A stretch of DNA of 64,000 nt from Casuarina equisetifolia (Eukaryota > Streptophyta > Magnoliopsida > Fagales > Casuarinaceae), in the NCBI GenBank assembly GCA_028551475.1, contig CM052354.1, positions 28,047,258 to 28,111,257 on the forward strand. Reading direction: 5' to 3'. Under the pieces are notes generated by a model that was not told the DNA's origin, made no database searches, and saw only the letters and a program-made list of their open reading frames with translations. Shown here piece after piece: positions 35,099-46,725 of this stretch (position 1 is its first letter; each line of letters opens with the position of its first letter). The position numbers and the translations under genes are program-made.

Positions 35099-36126
35099 TT
35101 GTCTCTTTATGTCTTCGATGATCAACTTATTTTCTTTGTTGTAGGCCTTGCATGGCCGTTATTTCCGGTTGACTATTTTGTGTGTTGTTCTTCTCCCTTT
35201 GTCCGAGGATTTTAGGGGAAAGTCGATCATAGGGTGGTTCCAGTGTTCTGCCATATCCTATGTTTTCTTTAAAACTTCGCTTATTTAAAAAGAAAGAGTG
35301 GGTGCTTACCATTAATTTTACCGTCCTGGAGTTTGTTTATGCATAATCAGCATTATTGATTTTTTTTTTTTTTTTGTAGGTTATGAACTGCTATTTAGTT
35401 TAACTCTGATAACTCCAATAACGAACTAAATTTAGTTTAGCTATATCTTGGATGTCCGTTTCCTTTTCCACTCTAACTGGCTTGTGTCATGTGTTGAGTT
35501 ATGGACTAATCTTGTCTTACGTGACCAAATGGTTTCAAGTAGCCGAACTATATTGGGAAAGCTGGAAAAAAAAAGTGGTTTTGTTTTGTTTTGTTATCTA
35601 TATCCTCTGCTCTGACATCAAGCGCAGGCACTCTCAACCTTAGTTTTCCTCTCTCGGACCTACTGTTCGTCGTTGTTGTCGTTTTCGAGGACGATCAAGG
35701 ACTAAAGAAAGTGGACGATATCAATGGCGATAGGGCCTCCTAAGGGGGAAGAGGCTTGAGGATGGAGGGAATAGTGTACGGTACTGCTGGCGAGGATTCT
35801 GAGCTTTGGATCTACTCGTGCTGACAAGTCCGGAGCTCTGCCGGTTGTGGTAGTTTGGATCTCCTCGTTACAGTTTTACCCCTTTAAGTGTCTACGAAGA
35901 AAGATTCCTAGTACAAGAAACATTCCTAGTACCTAATATTTGCATTCATCTCATGTCTCCCTCTCCGAGGTTCTCAATTTTTTTATTCTAGCTTGGGTTG
36001 CAATTTTTGTGTCGGATTTAAGGACTAAAAATGTTGATTGCAGCAGCGGAAAAGTGAAAATAGAAAGAAAATGTTGTGACACTCTGATCTGATGATCATA
36101 GGATCGGAGAAGAAGCGAATCTGACC
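35099..36126. other. Region with a degraded B3 leader
   Basis: 35099-35400 resembles the 3' flanks of B3 genes (for example 46740-46990). About 35690-35890 carries a leader-like segment (ctgctggcgaggattctgagc) related to the Glu/Leu module at other loci. 36085-36105 looks like an intron end (gatgatcatAG) before the fragment at 36127. No complete gene. Confidence 0.45.
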
Positions 36127-36240
36127 ATGGCATATTCGGAAAGTGCGCGTATGAGTTCTCAGCCTCATGAGGTGTGGAAGAAGAAGTTGACAGAAATTGA
36201 ATGGCACGAAGTTTTAGAGTCCATGCAAGTCACTCGATGA
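36127..36240 (+). pseudogene. N-terminal B3-domain fragment (37 aa)
   Basis: ATG at 36127 follows the exon start ggatcgg shared with other B3 exons. The peptide contains HEVWKKKLTEIEWHEVLESM, the first strand and helix region of a B3 domain. At about 36234 it runs directly into spacer DNA (gatgacccaaa...), which also occurs at about 27038 and 53423. The remaining B3 domain is missing. A truncation by rearrangement. Confidence 0.7.
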
Positions 36241-39200
36241 CCCAAATTCAGTCCTTGGACCATCTGATTCCGTAAAAGAGGTCATAAAGGTTATCTCGAA
36301 AAGGGTGGATACGGGTTGATCATGCAATGAACATAAGAAAAGGAAGATCGTCTGCATATTCATGAGCACAAGAGAGGAACAGGAGAATCGTCCTTCAAGA
36401 TTGGTTCAGTGAAACCGATTAGAGGCTTGATTGGATAAAATCATCTGATAATTCAGATGATTCTACATTCCGACTTGTTAATAATGCGTAATCAAATCTT
36501 GTGGCCGAAACTGGTGGTAGTTTCAAATTCTCTTTCTTTGCTGCAGGGAACCGTTAGAATGAAGTAGGTTTATCACTAACTGTTCCTGTTACAGTGCCCA
36601 TGGACATCCAGGTTCCTAGGCAAAAAGTATTCAATGCTATGTTCTATAGTATTTTTCAAGTTCTAAATAAGTTAAAATGGACATTTATTTGATGTACTAA
36701 ATTCTTTCTTTTCAAAATTATATTTTCAATTACATATTCCGAAGTGGTACTCTTTGGTTCTTCTTAAAAAATTTCATGAATTAATGTCACATCCTTAAAT
36801 GCTTGATGTTAATACTTTTAATAAAATCCTAAAATTGCTTATAATTTAATATTATGGTCATTGGTCAAACAAACTTAAGAATGGAATGGCTAACTAAAAA
36901 AAAAAAAAAAATTGGACTTCTAACAACTACAATTATTTTGGAACCCCCTTTTTTAAAGTAATTTTGTTTGCATGTGTCAAAAAAGAACATTGAACTTAGT
37001 GACTCAATTATGAGACTGTGGTTAGCTTTATTTTGAGAATGAGATATGAAATAATCCTAGTATATATAAGACAAAACATCTCTTGTGGTTAAATGAACTT
37101 TTTTTTTTTGTAGAAAAAAATTTAACTAACATTTATTTGATAGAAATTAAGGGCTGAAGTTATAGGTCACAATCTCACTTTATTACCATTTCCCAACAAA
37201 TAAAAATAAATAAATACCTGAAGATATGCACAAATTCCTGCATCAATAAAAGAGATTTCTCAATATTAACTCTAATTTTATTACTTCTTGTTTGTAGTTC
37301 TATCAAAAAGGGAGATGAATTTTCAAAAGCTATAATTTTATAGTTGGGTTTTACATGGTATCAAATTATCACTTTTATTGATTAATAATCATGTTGCAAC
37401 GTAGATAAATAAGTACGCCATCTTCCATTGTGACATAAAAAAAAAATCATCCGTTGTCGTTATTTGAACCAACTTGAACTCACGAGCCATGTTGCCTTGG
37501 ACCGACATATGGGCCCTGATAGGATTAAAAATGGGTCTATTATGGATCAACAACTAGACCAAGCTGACGTGTCAAATAATGGGTTTCAAACCAACAACTC
37601 AGTAGCGGACCGACTAAATGGGGCAATCCAAAGGAACTTGGTGGACCGTGTTGGTAGCGGGAAGCATACTAAGACTGGAAATGAACAGTAGCAAGTGAAG
37701 GTTAAATGTAGTCAAACTCTTTACAGATCAATCAATCTATACCTTTTAAATCTAATTCTGAGATTAGTTGATCGAAATCAGCTTTTGTGAAGGCTTAGAA
37801 AGGAAATGAGGTTATGGAGGCTCGTCTTTGCAATGGTTGCAACGAAAAAATGAAGTCCACGAGAAAGTAGTTTGATCTCATGTACACGTATAGTTAAATA
37901 TGAATTGTACGTGAGGAATAAAAAAATAGGGGAGAAAATGTCATAGTTATTTTACAATTATTCGACTTTAGAGACATATTCATTATTAGTAAGTACTTTC
38001 CAAGGTTATATTTTGGTCTCATTGACTTAATAATAGTTTTACAATAACTATATTATTTGTAGCTCATATGAAAGTAGGTTGTGAGTAAATTATTCTTAAG
38101 AATTCTTTTATTTGCTTTTAGGTTAGTTGTAATTTTTTATTTTGATCTAATTTCTCAATCCATCTATTTACAGTCTAAATTACAAAAATACAAATTATTG
38201 TTATGTGAAAAGGAAATATAACAAATGAAATGAATTTTAGAGGCTACCACACGATATGATGTTGAAGCGCAGGTTGACAACTAATCTAGCCTCAGGAAGA
38301 CAAAAGTATGAAGGCTCCATGAAGCTAAGGTATAAACCTACTTGAAACAAATCGTAAGCTTCATAATATATTGTCTAAAATCTTCTAGTTTATTGATTTC
38401 TTTTAAATTGTAGAGTACAAAACTTCTCATTGTCCTAATACATCATGTTGTGTTTTCCTAGTTGAAAATAATTGCTTCATTGATAATGATATTAAATTAT
38501 CAAATGATAAGTTGAAAAATATGCTCTTTGACTTTCTTTGTTACTTGATGGATTCTTTTTGAATTAATATAAAAGATGAAAAAGATAAAGACACAAGTTG
38601 AAACACCCCAAAATAGACACAAGTGTGTTGTGCTTCAATCCCTGTAACTGGTGGGCCGTCCTCAAGAATCTTACCATTTCTTCATATTTATGATTATCTG
38701 AGGATTAGTTCCTTACAAGGGTTTTAAAATAGCCATTAAATTGCAAGTACCTTTTTATTCTTTTATGTATGACAAGAAAACAAAAAGATCAACAATTTCC
38801 TTGTCTATGGTCTAAAACCACTTGGAAAACTCAACATTCCAATCAATTTAGTTTAGCTATCTTCATGGTCTGACATTGAAGAATCATTGTACGAGGCATG
38901 TTCTGCGGCCAAAAAGAAAATAATGAATTTGGTAGACATGTATTTTGTTAGTTACATCGAAATCATTCTCTAATCTTATAAAAATAAGAGTGGAACACAT
39001 AAAATAAAGTCTATAAAAAGCAAACATGATTACTGACTAACTAACTAACTTTAGAGGTTTCCAATTCTGGTATGGTTTTAATAGACATGATAAAAATAAG
39101 TGTAATTTGAGATATTTAAAATTGCTTTTAATTATTCAATTAACCATTTCTTGTACAATTTCTAAAGGATCTTGTATAATTACAATTCTTTATTTTCATA

Positions 39201-40785
39201 TAAATAAATAGTGGCTTTTGAAAGAAGTGTCAACAAAAGAAAAAGTTTAGAATGAAGAGATGTCTTGTTTCTACACAGATAAGGCTTGTGGTATGTCACT
39301 CACAAACCCATCAAATCCCAAATCTCCCCCAAGTATTTCATAATCTTCTAGGCCGAACCCATAGGTAGTTTGTTCATGCAAAGGCCTTGCGTTTGGACGA
39401 GAAAATGATCTCGGATTGGAAAATGACGCACGTTGGCCGAGTTTACAACTATCTCCGTCAAATCACTGATCCACTTCTTGATTAATTATCTGACTTTTTT
39501 TTTAACACAAATCATAAATGTGTAAAAAAGTTACCACATAATTAAAAATACTAGTTTGTCTTTATCAAAGTCTTTTCAATGAGCACGAGAATAGAACAAA
39601 GATTAACGATTGAGTGCTCATCAAAGTGTTGAAGATTTCATAGTAAACACATTTTTTGCAAAAGCACAAAAATTAATACTAACTTTCATCAAATTAAATA
39701 TTTTTTATTTAGGAAAAAGGAAGTTGGCCTCTATAAAAGAATAGCATAGAGAAACCAAATTATCTTGGCAAAAAAATTAATTTCTTAATTTATATATTTT
39801 TTAGTTGTTCAATTTTGATGAAAAATGTTAAAAATGTCTCTTAACTACGTAAAATAGCATAATCCTTTAGTTATACAATAGAAGAAAATGGAAAAATTCA
39901 AGTAATAACATTTATACTCACAACATATTTATTTTGTGTTAATCTAATTAAGTTTAATGTTAGATTAAGATAAAATATCAATCTCATCTTATTTTTGGAA
40001 AAACTTTGTGTTAATATGTCATTAAGCTATTGCCTTGTTTTTATGTGTGTTTAAATAAACAAGAATTTAAGAGTTTCTTTTCATGTACCACATTGGCTAT
40101 TGGATTTAAGTAAGACATTTTTACAAAAGTTTTAGTTATTACTTGTAAGTGATACATAATTTATTGCCAATATGTTTCAAATTTTAACTTGTGTTAATAT
40201 CTCATTACTCTTAGTAATCTCAAATGACAGATTGAAGAAAAGGTGCTTGTTAATACTTTTCACAAACTTAAGGTGCTTATGATGTTATTTGATATATATA
40301 ACAAACAAAGCATCGTTAAGCCTATAGATCTAAGAATAATTCAGAGTGACACCTACAATTAGTATGATATGAAAATATACCATCAATATAATGAGGTAGG
40401 GAAAATTTAATATATAGAGGCAATTAGGTTAAAAGAGCTTACAATTGGCATGCAATAGTATTATATAGTCTCTTTAGGTTACAAGTTTGACTGGCTCTCA
40501 ACCATGTGTCGTTAAGTGGGCTCTGCAATTGGTATCGTGGCTGACCAGGAATTTATTAATGGATGCACACCAAAAATAGAAAAGAAAAGTATGCGCTATG
40601 TTTTTAAACCGCGCATCCACGACTCCGCCCTGTTTGTAGATCCAAGGCAAAGACATTGACACAAGCTACCAGGTTGGAAGAAGAGAGGTCATAATCTATG
40701 CCGTTCATGCAGATTTGGTCCTTCAATTTTACGGTTGAGAACCCGCATTGCTTACCCCAAAGGCACTCAGAAGCTTGAATTAAGA
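36241..40785. repeat. Long spacer, copy II
   Basis: Homologous in order to 27040-31000 and 53425-58045, but more diverged. It retains segments that copies I or III each lack, so it is the most complete version. The frame at 37464-37691 (75 aa) is not maintained in the other copies and is not called. No gene recognised. Confidence 0.7.
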
Positions 40786-40819
40786 GGCACTTGGGGTCCA
40801 ACTCGCATTAGCCACTGCC
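40786..40819. repeat. Rearranged version of the inverted-repeat element (copy II)
   Basis: Reads ggcacttggggtcca followed by actcgcattagc and cactgcc. The middle (actcgcattag) is the reverse complement of the loop in copies I and III (ctaatgcgagt). The element therefore appears flipped, with part of the original loop and one arm lost. Confidence 0.7.
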
Positions 40820-41480
40820 ATTAATTCGTGCTTCCAACGATTGTCTTTCGGACAAAAGCAAAGCCTTTCCAAATCTTCTGTCCTATTTGGCTCAGGACAT
40901 AAACGCTTTTCTGATTTAAGTGAACCAAGAAGGGTGTTCTGTTCTATTTCGTACGTGACAAAAAAGCGGATTGGTGGACGGATAAATGTTTTATGTCCTA
41001 TTTGGCTCCGGACAGAAAAAGATATTCCGAAAATAACAACTTTCGGGCAAAAGTGAGCAGAAGCTTGGATTTTCCAACCTTGGAAAATCGAACAAGTCCC
41101 CCTATAATTTATATGTCCCCTATAAATATACCAAGTCCCTTCCATCTTCACTCTTGAGAAGTTTTTCCATTTTTATACATTGAAAGAGTATTCAACCATA
41201 TTTGTAGGTTTGTTAACTTTAATGTATTTCTTTCTTTAGTTATTTCAGATAATTTGATCTTTTTGTCCCATTTCTTTAGTTGTTAAATTTCATAGAAAAG
41301 CATAAAAGCAAGCAAAAATTCGTCTCGTAGATTTGGCCCTAACAAGGTCCCACATGGCCTACATCAAAGGCGCTCAACTGCTCTACAAATCATTCGCCAA
41401 TCTAGAACATCTCGGCAAGAAGTCAAGAGGTGGACAAATAGATCGCTGGGTATCTATGAAAAGCACATCCTCGGCACCTC

Positions 41481-41725
41481 TGAAAAGAGCACCCTTGAAG
41501 CGAAAAGAGCACCCTTGAAGCTTGCGATGCGAAAAGAGCACCCTTGAAGCAGGATGCACCTCTGAAAAAGAGCACCCTTGAAGCGAATATTTGCGAAAAG
41601 AGCACCCTTGAAGCAGGATGCACCTCCGAAAAAGAGCACCCTTGAAGCGAATATTTGCGAAAAGAGCACCCTGAAGCAGGATGCACCTCCGAAAAGAGCA
41701 CCCTTGAAGCGAATATTTGCGAAAA
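41481..41725 (+). repeat. Minisatellite with 30/34-bp alternating units, 8 copies
   Basis: The core gaaaagagcacccttgaagc occurs eight times; gagcaccc begins at about 41487, 41507, 41536, 41570, 41600, 41634, 41664 and 41696. Later units alternate linkers (aggatgcacctccg and gaatatttgc), giving a higher-order dimer of about 64 bases. It lies in the slot between the 'aaaaattcgtct' landmark and the B3 leader. The repeats are transcribable in an open frame, but this is likely accidental. Confidence 0.95.
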
Positions 41726-42767
41726 TGAGAGTTTATGGCTGACCAGAGAGATAACCCTTGAAAGTGAAAGCCTTGGACCTCTATTTAATAAGCCGGCTTG
41801 GATAGCATGCTTCTACCTAACCAAGCTTGGCCTCCTCATAGCGAAGTATTTGGCAACCTTATATGAGTAAGTTCGTTTCTTCTTTCATATAATTTAAATC
41901 TTTTTATCCCATTTTATCTCATTTTTTTGATTGTATGATGTACTAATGGAAAATTTATATTGAATTCATTTCATTTCTAATATTTGATGTACTATTTAAA
42001 ACTTCACATTGAATTCTTGTTGAATAAGACTTTTATACTTTAAGATTTTTTTTAATTTTTGTATTTGAATTTTTCCCTGTTGATCATGAATTTACTGTCA
42101 TGTAATTTTTATAACCTGTGCATATCTCATTAGATCAACCAAATTAAAATTAGATATAATTTTCCCATAATTGGCGGAGCTTCAAATCTTAAAATATTAG
42201 AGGCTATCCCATGTTCGTTTGGTAGGGAATAATTTACAGGGTACAAACAGTGTCCGAACTAACGGAGCTTGGAGTAATTGATGGGGAATTGGGCCCCATC
42301 GACCACTCAGCGTCGAGAGTAAACCATGTATCATCAACCCACCCTTTACTCTTTATTCTCCTCCTCCTCGGCCTGCTCGGGACCATTTTCGAGATCGGTC
42401 AAGTACTGAAGCCAGCGAACAATGTAAATGCCGAAATTGGGTGTGGTCATGGGGGACAGCGTTGAGTGTGGAGAGAATGGAGTACGTCGAGATCGATGAG
42501 GTCTGGGTACATGATCGCCGGTGAGGATTTTGAGCTCCTGAAGCTCCTCATGGATCTCGGGTCTTGGGCGCTCGGATTCCCCCGTGGTACCTCAGCTATG
42601 CAAAAGTGGCCGATAGTATCACCCGCCGGCCGTATACGCTCACCTTTACTCCCCTCGTTCTCGCCCTCCTCGTTGTCGCTCCCGGATCGGCCAAGTACGG
42701 GAGCAACTGGACAACGTTAACGCCGAAAGTGGGGGTTGTCGTGGGCGAGAGGGTTGAGGAAGGGGGA

Positions 42768-43455
42768 ATGGCGTCCCTTGACATCGACACAGTCCGGCTA
42801 TATGATTCCCAGCCAGGATTTGAGCTCCTGGAGTTCGGGCTCGGTAGTTTAACTTGCTAGTTTTCATAGATGCTCAGGAATTAAGTGTTGTTTGTAACGT
42901 TAAAGATTAGAATGTTGTGTAGAAGCAATTCACTAATTCCTTTGTCATTTTGTTCCGTTTCTTCTGATTTTGATAATTTCAGGATCGGCGGAAAGCAAAT
43001 TTTGGAACATGGACAGAATTCCAGGACATGCATCTGGTGAACCTGAGAACAGAATGACATTTCAGGGGCACGTGCGCAACAACTTTCAGCGTAGAAAGGT
43101 ACTGAAGAAGAAGTTAACAAAAACTGACATTAAAGAGCGTTCTAGACTCTACGTAGCGAAGGCATCTGCTCTCACCATCTGTCCCGAAGCTTTTGCTCGT
43201 CTTCCGAATGAAAATGAAGGGACTTTTAGAAAGGATCTTACTTTCTATGACCCCGGTTTTAATCGGGTGCCGATGGCTTTTCTTCGAAGAGGTAATAAAT
43301 ATTACTTGGTGGATGGGTGGGGAAAATTGGTTGTTTCGAAGAACTTGACAGCCAAAAAGAACATCGAAGTTGACGAGTACATCTGCAACCAAGGAACGGG
43401 TGAAAGATTCTTCGTGATTGGGTCTGTTCGGCTTTTCGGAGTCCTTATTGGGTAG
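42768..43455 (+). CDS. Alpha-type single B3-domain protein, copy 2 (two exons, 182 aa predicted)
   Basis: Proposed exons are 42768-42843 and 42983-43455, separated by a 139-base intron with G|GTAGTT donor and ttcAG acceptor; 549 coding bases in frame. Exon 1 encodes MASLDIDTVRLYDSQPGFEL and LEFGLG. Exon 2 carries KVLKKKLTKTDIKERSRLYV, ALTICPEAF, FYDPGFN, DGWGKLVVSKNL, and ends IGSVRLFGVLIG. Compared with copy 1 the GGW is DGW and the F of W-x-x-F-V is L. The frame is open upstream of 42768 to about 42564, so a longer start is possible; the internal ATG at 43009 would give 148 aa. A nuclear B3 transcription regulator is the best guess. Confidence 0.73.
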
Positions 43456-43982
43456 ATTTGACAAATAAAAAAGGCCTCCTGTGGCCGTTATTTGTGGTGG
43501 GTTATTATGCTGTGTCGTTCTCTTTCCGATTCCAGGAGTAAGTCGCTTGTAGTAGTGTGTTCCTAGCGTTCCGTTTCTGTATCTGTTTGTTTCCAGTAGC
43601 AGTTTGCTTATCTAAAAATAAACAAGGTGTGATTAGCACTAGTTAAACTGTCCTGGAATTTGTTTCTCTCTTAATAGCTTGGTTAATTTCTTGGGTACCT
43701 GATGAACTTAAGGTTTTCTCCTACGTCCATAAGACTCGCAAAACATTTCAAAATCTGTCCATTAAAGCTTTTAGTAGGAACTCATTCTGTAAAACCAAAA
43801 TATCTATAAAGTAAAACTCAAATGTCTGTAATGTCATTGAGTAGACAATATGAACCTTATTACTCTAATTTGACTGAACAGGCTACTACTATTTCTCATC
43901 ATTTCAAACCCATTCAGCACTATACTTTGACCTAAAAACAACATCCCCTTCGATAGCTTAGTGATAAGTCATGTTCTTAATC

Positions 43983-43990
43983 TATATAAA
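43983..43990 (+). promoter_or_regulatory. TATA box before small ORF copy 2
   Basis: TATATAAA, conserved with 33552-33559, 107 bases before the ATG at 44097. Confidence 0.45.
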
Positions 43991-44096
43991 AGCTACATGT
44001 ATCCAGTTGTTCACATAACATTTCAAGTTTGACCTAGGTACTACCGTTTGGTAATATAGATGGATTGATTAGGCTCATTCTTATCTAACAAAGGTG

Positions 44097-44291
44097 ATGA
44101 AGGCTGAGCAAACCTCTCGCACTAGGATTTGGTACTCTGTTCCTTCTTACTCAGAGCTCTCTCGCACCTCAGTGAAATTCAGACTGATCAACATCGTACT
44201 CACGTTCTATCTCTTTATCTTCGTTGGATCCCATGCTTGTTCTGGTTGGTTGCCTGAAAATAAAGGAAACGAAAGAGCAAAGCTCTTGTAA
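44097..44291 (+). CDS. Small protein with hydrophobic segment, copy 2 (64 aa)
   Basis: Same length and layout as 33666-33860: polar N-terminus (MKAEQTSRTRIWYS), hydrophobic LINIVLTFYLFIFVGS, then HACSGWLPENKG. The GTAAGT-like donor at the end of copy 1 reads GTAAGG here. The 3' flank then jumps to 'gaagctggtgaaacgag', which in copy 1 lies about 370 bases further on. Unknown function. Confidence 0.35.
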   Translation: MKAEQTSRTRIWYSVPSYSELSRTSVKFRLINIVLTFYLFIFVGSHACSGWLPENKGNERAKLL

Positions 44292-44711
44292 GGAAGCTGG
44301 TGAAACGAGTGTTATCCAATTTCAAGAAAACAAAGCCTAAGTAATCAAAATTGCAAACATATTGAGCAATAAGAAGCCCTACTACGTATTATGCTGTTTA
44401 AGAAAAAAAAAAATTGAGAAGCCATTTAACATCTCATATTTGGCGGTAAATATCCCAACCATTCTGAATGAAGGGCTTAGTCTCCCAAGACCTTTTAAGA
44501 CAAAATAATTTACATCATATAAGCCCAAATTTTCTTTATTTTTTCAAAGATTGGACATCAAATTTTCAAGTATTTATGAAGAATATATATAAAAAATATT
44601 TATGAAGAAAGCCAAGTGATAATTTTTTTTTAAAAAAATAGTAGGTCTTGATGAACATGTTATCAGTATAAAGGGAAAGCATGGAATGATCCGTTATCTG
44701 TTTAGTAATTT

Positions 44712-44874
44712 GAGATTCGGATTGGAACTCGTCAGGGTCAGGGGAGGTGGAGGCCGGAGATTGGTTGGTGGGGGAAGGCGTAGGGTCAGGAGGGTTACGA
44801 GATGTGGAGAAGAGGAGGAAAAGAAATGGATGCCGGAGGGTTCTGTATTTGGGTCTCAGTTGCAGAGCAGCCAT
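44712..44874 (-). pseudogene. uS15m N-terminal fragment, copy c
   Basis: From the ATG at 44874 (- strand): MAALQLRPKYRTLRHP, then LLFSTSRNPPDPTPSP and DPDEFQSES, all matching copy d (51664). Unlike copy b this frame is not shifted. Homology stops at about codon 54; the frame continues through unrelated AT-rich sequence to 44566. A truncated duplicate without the ribosomal S15 domain. Confidence 0.75.
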
Positions 44875-46016
44875 TGCATCAACGAAGAAGAAGTGGGGTC
44901 GTTTTGGGGATTTAGGGTTTGGGCACCGAGGAGCACATATTTCATGACTTTCAAAGTGGTTGTGCAATTACTCCTCTTTTCTATTCAGAGGGATCGGGAT
45001 CTTCTTTTATATGTGATATTTTGGTGAATTGAAAGAGATTCGAAAAATTATTGTGTCCTGCCTGCCTTATTGTTTGAAGATAAAGATATCGGAGCTAATT
45101 AAATTGAATTTTTATTATAATTATATGTATAAAGAGGGAAGAGAAGTGGGCCGGTGATTCTACTTTAAGGAAGGAACTATTAAGTTCTGTTTTCATCAAC
45201 CCGCCCCTGGCCCCTTACTTCTTTGCATGAAAAAACCTAGCTCAGTATTCGTCTTTCCTTGGTTCGTGGCCCTTCACTGTCCACCTTTGGGCCTGGATGG
45301 GTTGCATCTCTTGTCCCGGGGTTTTGTTTACCACCAGATTTATTTAAGAAAAAGAATGAAATGGAAATAAACAGAGCTAAATTTCTAAAGGTCGTTGAAA
45401 GAGTTTTTTCAAGGCGGCCTTTGTGGAAGAAAAAACTTAACCTGTAGAAGCATAAGTCCGCTGATTATATATGCTCCAAAATATGATTCATTAATTCTGT
45501 TTTCATGGGATGTTGAAAATTTTGGGAGTTAAATTTGGATGAAAAAAATATAGAATGTAAGGGACCCAAAAGACCAAACTTGAGCCCATCTCGTGTTAGA
45601 TAGTTTGGCCATATTATTGCATTTCAAGAGATCATTTTCCATAATTACAAGCTTAATATAAAAGGAATAAGAAGAAAGGAAAAATTATAATACATGTGAT
45701 AAGCATGGAAAAAAAGAAAATAGAAAAAATATATTGTGTTCGAAATTCCAGTTCAACTTCCTTCTCCACAACAAGCAAAACAAAGCAAAATCCTCTTATA
45801 ATCAAAGATTGAAACATAATCTCAAAAGGAGCAACGTCTCTCACAACAAATCATGGTCAAAGTCACAGCGGTTTAAGGTTTCCACAGCCTCTCCTCTGAG
45901 GGAGTTTTCTCCATAAACCTCCAATTTGCTAACTTTCTCAGCATACAAAGGCAAAATCCTATTAATTCCTTAAGTTTACTTTTGGCTTGGTGGTTTGACT
46001 TTTTATACGTCCGTGG
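44875..46016. repeat. Junction region with a displaced uS15m 3' flank
   Basis: About 45545-45905 matches 51235-51560, the region just 3' of the uS15m copy d (shared phrases include aaaagaccaaacttgagc and catttcaagagatcattttcc). Here it is not attached to a uS15m coding region. 45170-45330 resembles A-type B3 3' flank (aaggaaggaact, cctagc.cagtattc). The segment is a mosaic of several duplicated blocks. Confidence 0.6.
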
Positions 46017-46082
46017 ATGATCGCTACCGGGGATTCTAAACTTCCGGAGCTCCTCCTGGAGTTCCAGCTCGGAGTCGCCTGA
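46017..46082 (+). CDS. Leader mini-ORF (21 aa) before B3 pseudogene
   Basis: ATG to TGA encoding MIATGDSKLPELLLEF and QLGVA. Related to the Glu/Leu-rich leader modules at 32142, 42511 and 59780, and to the A-type leaders. Likely a remnant of the shared first exon. Confidence 0.3.
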   Translation: MIATGDSKLPELLLEFQLGVA

Positions 46083-46288
46083 GCGACTAAGCTGGTGCCC
46101 TTACTTAGGTATTCCACATGTTAGATGGTATAATAGATTAAGGAACAAAATTTTGTAAGCAACTGTTTCAAATGGTTAAAATAAAAGATAAATGTTGTTC
46201 ATGACAAGCACTTTATTGATTAATATGTCAATCTGTTCATTTCCCTCTGATTTGATAATTACAAGACCTGCAGAAAACGAATTCAACC

Positions 46289-46725
46289 ATGGCTAGAAGA
46301 CTAAGAAATAGAGGTTCTGTTCATGAGAACATAGGATATCAAGAGTGCGTAAATACCCATTTTCATCGTCGCCTGCTATTTGAGAAGAAATTGTCACCAA
46401 ATGATTTGAAAAAATTTTACATTCCAAAGAAAAATGTTGGCACAATCCATCCTAACGCTCTAAATGAAGGGAACCGAATATCAGGAATCTTCTTTTCTAT
46501 GATGCTGGTATTAACCACTGGCTATTTCGATTAAGTGAAATTAAAGGTGAAAGATTCTTTCTCACCGGAGACTGGGGGCAGTTTGTTGGTGCAAAGAAGC
46601 TAAGCAAGGGGGAAACTATCCAATTCTATGAGCTCGCGTGCAAGGAAGGATGTAGAGCAACATTCTACTAAGATTAGTCATTTTAAACTTTTCGGACATC
46701 CAATTGACCAAGTCTAAACCTGATG
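46289..46725 (+). pseudogene. B3-domain gene, frameshifted (sister of 50156)
   Basis: Starts MARRLRNRGS after an exon start like that of 50156 (gaattcaaccATGGC). It contains LLFEKKLSPNDLKKFYIPKK, then a one-base loss near 46470 ends the frame at 46534. The downstream frame still encodes NLLFYDAGINHWLFRL, DWGQFVGAKKLSKGETIQFY and CKEGC, showing a once-complete B3 domain. A second one-base insertion near 46665 removes the IGHF-type C-terminus. Two independent breaks argue for a pseudogene rather than a sequencing slip. Confidence 0.82.

Noticed and set aside
37464..37691. 75-aa frame in the copy II spacer
   Set aside because: The equivalent positions in copies I and III contain indels that break it; no recognisable features.
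41423..41725. Open frames through the 41.5 kb minisatellite on both strands
   Set aside because: A repeat with units free of stops yields open frames by chance; unit lengths alternate 30 and 34, so the peptide is not periodic.
41481..41725. Possible CRISPR-like array
   Set aside because: The 'spacers' are themselves repeated linkers and the context is a plant nuclear genome; it is a minisatellite.
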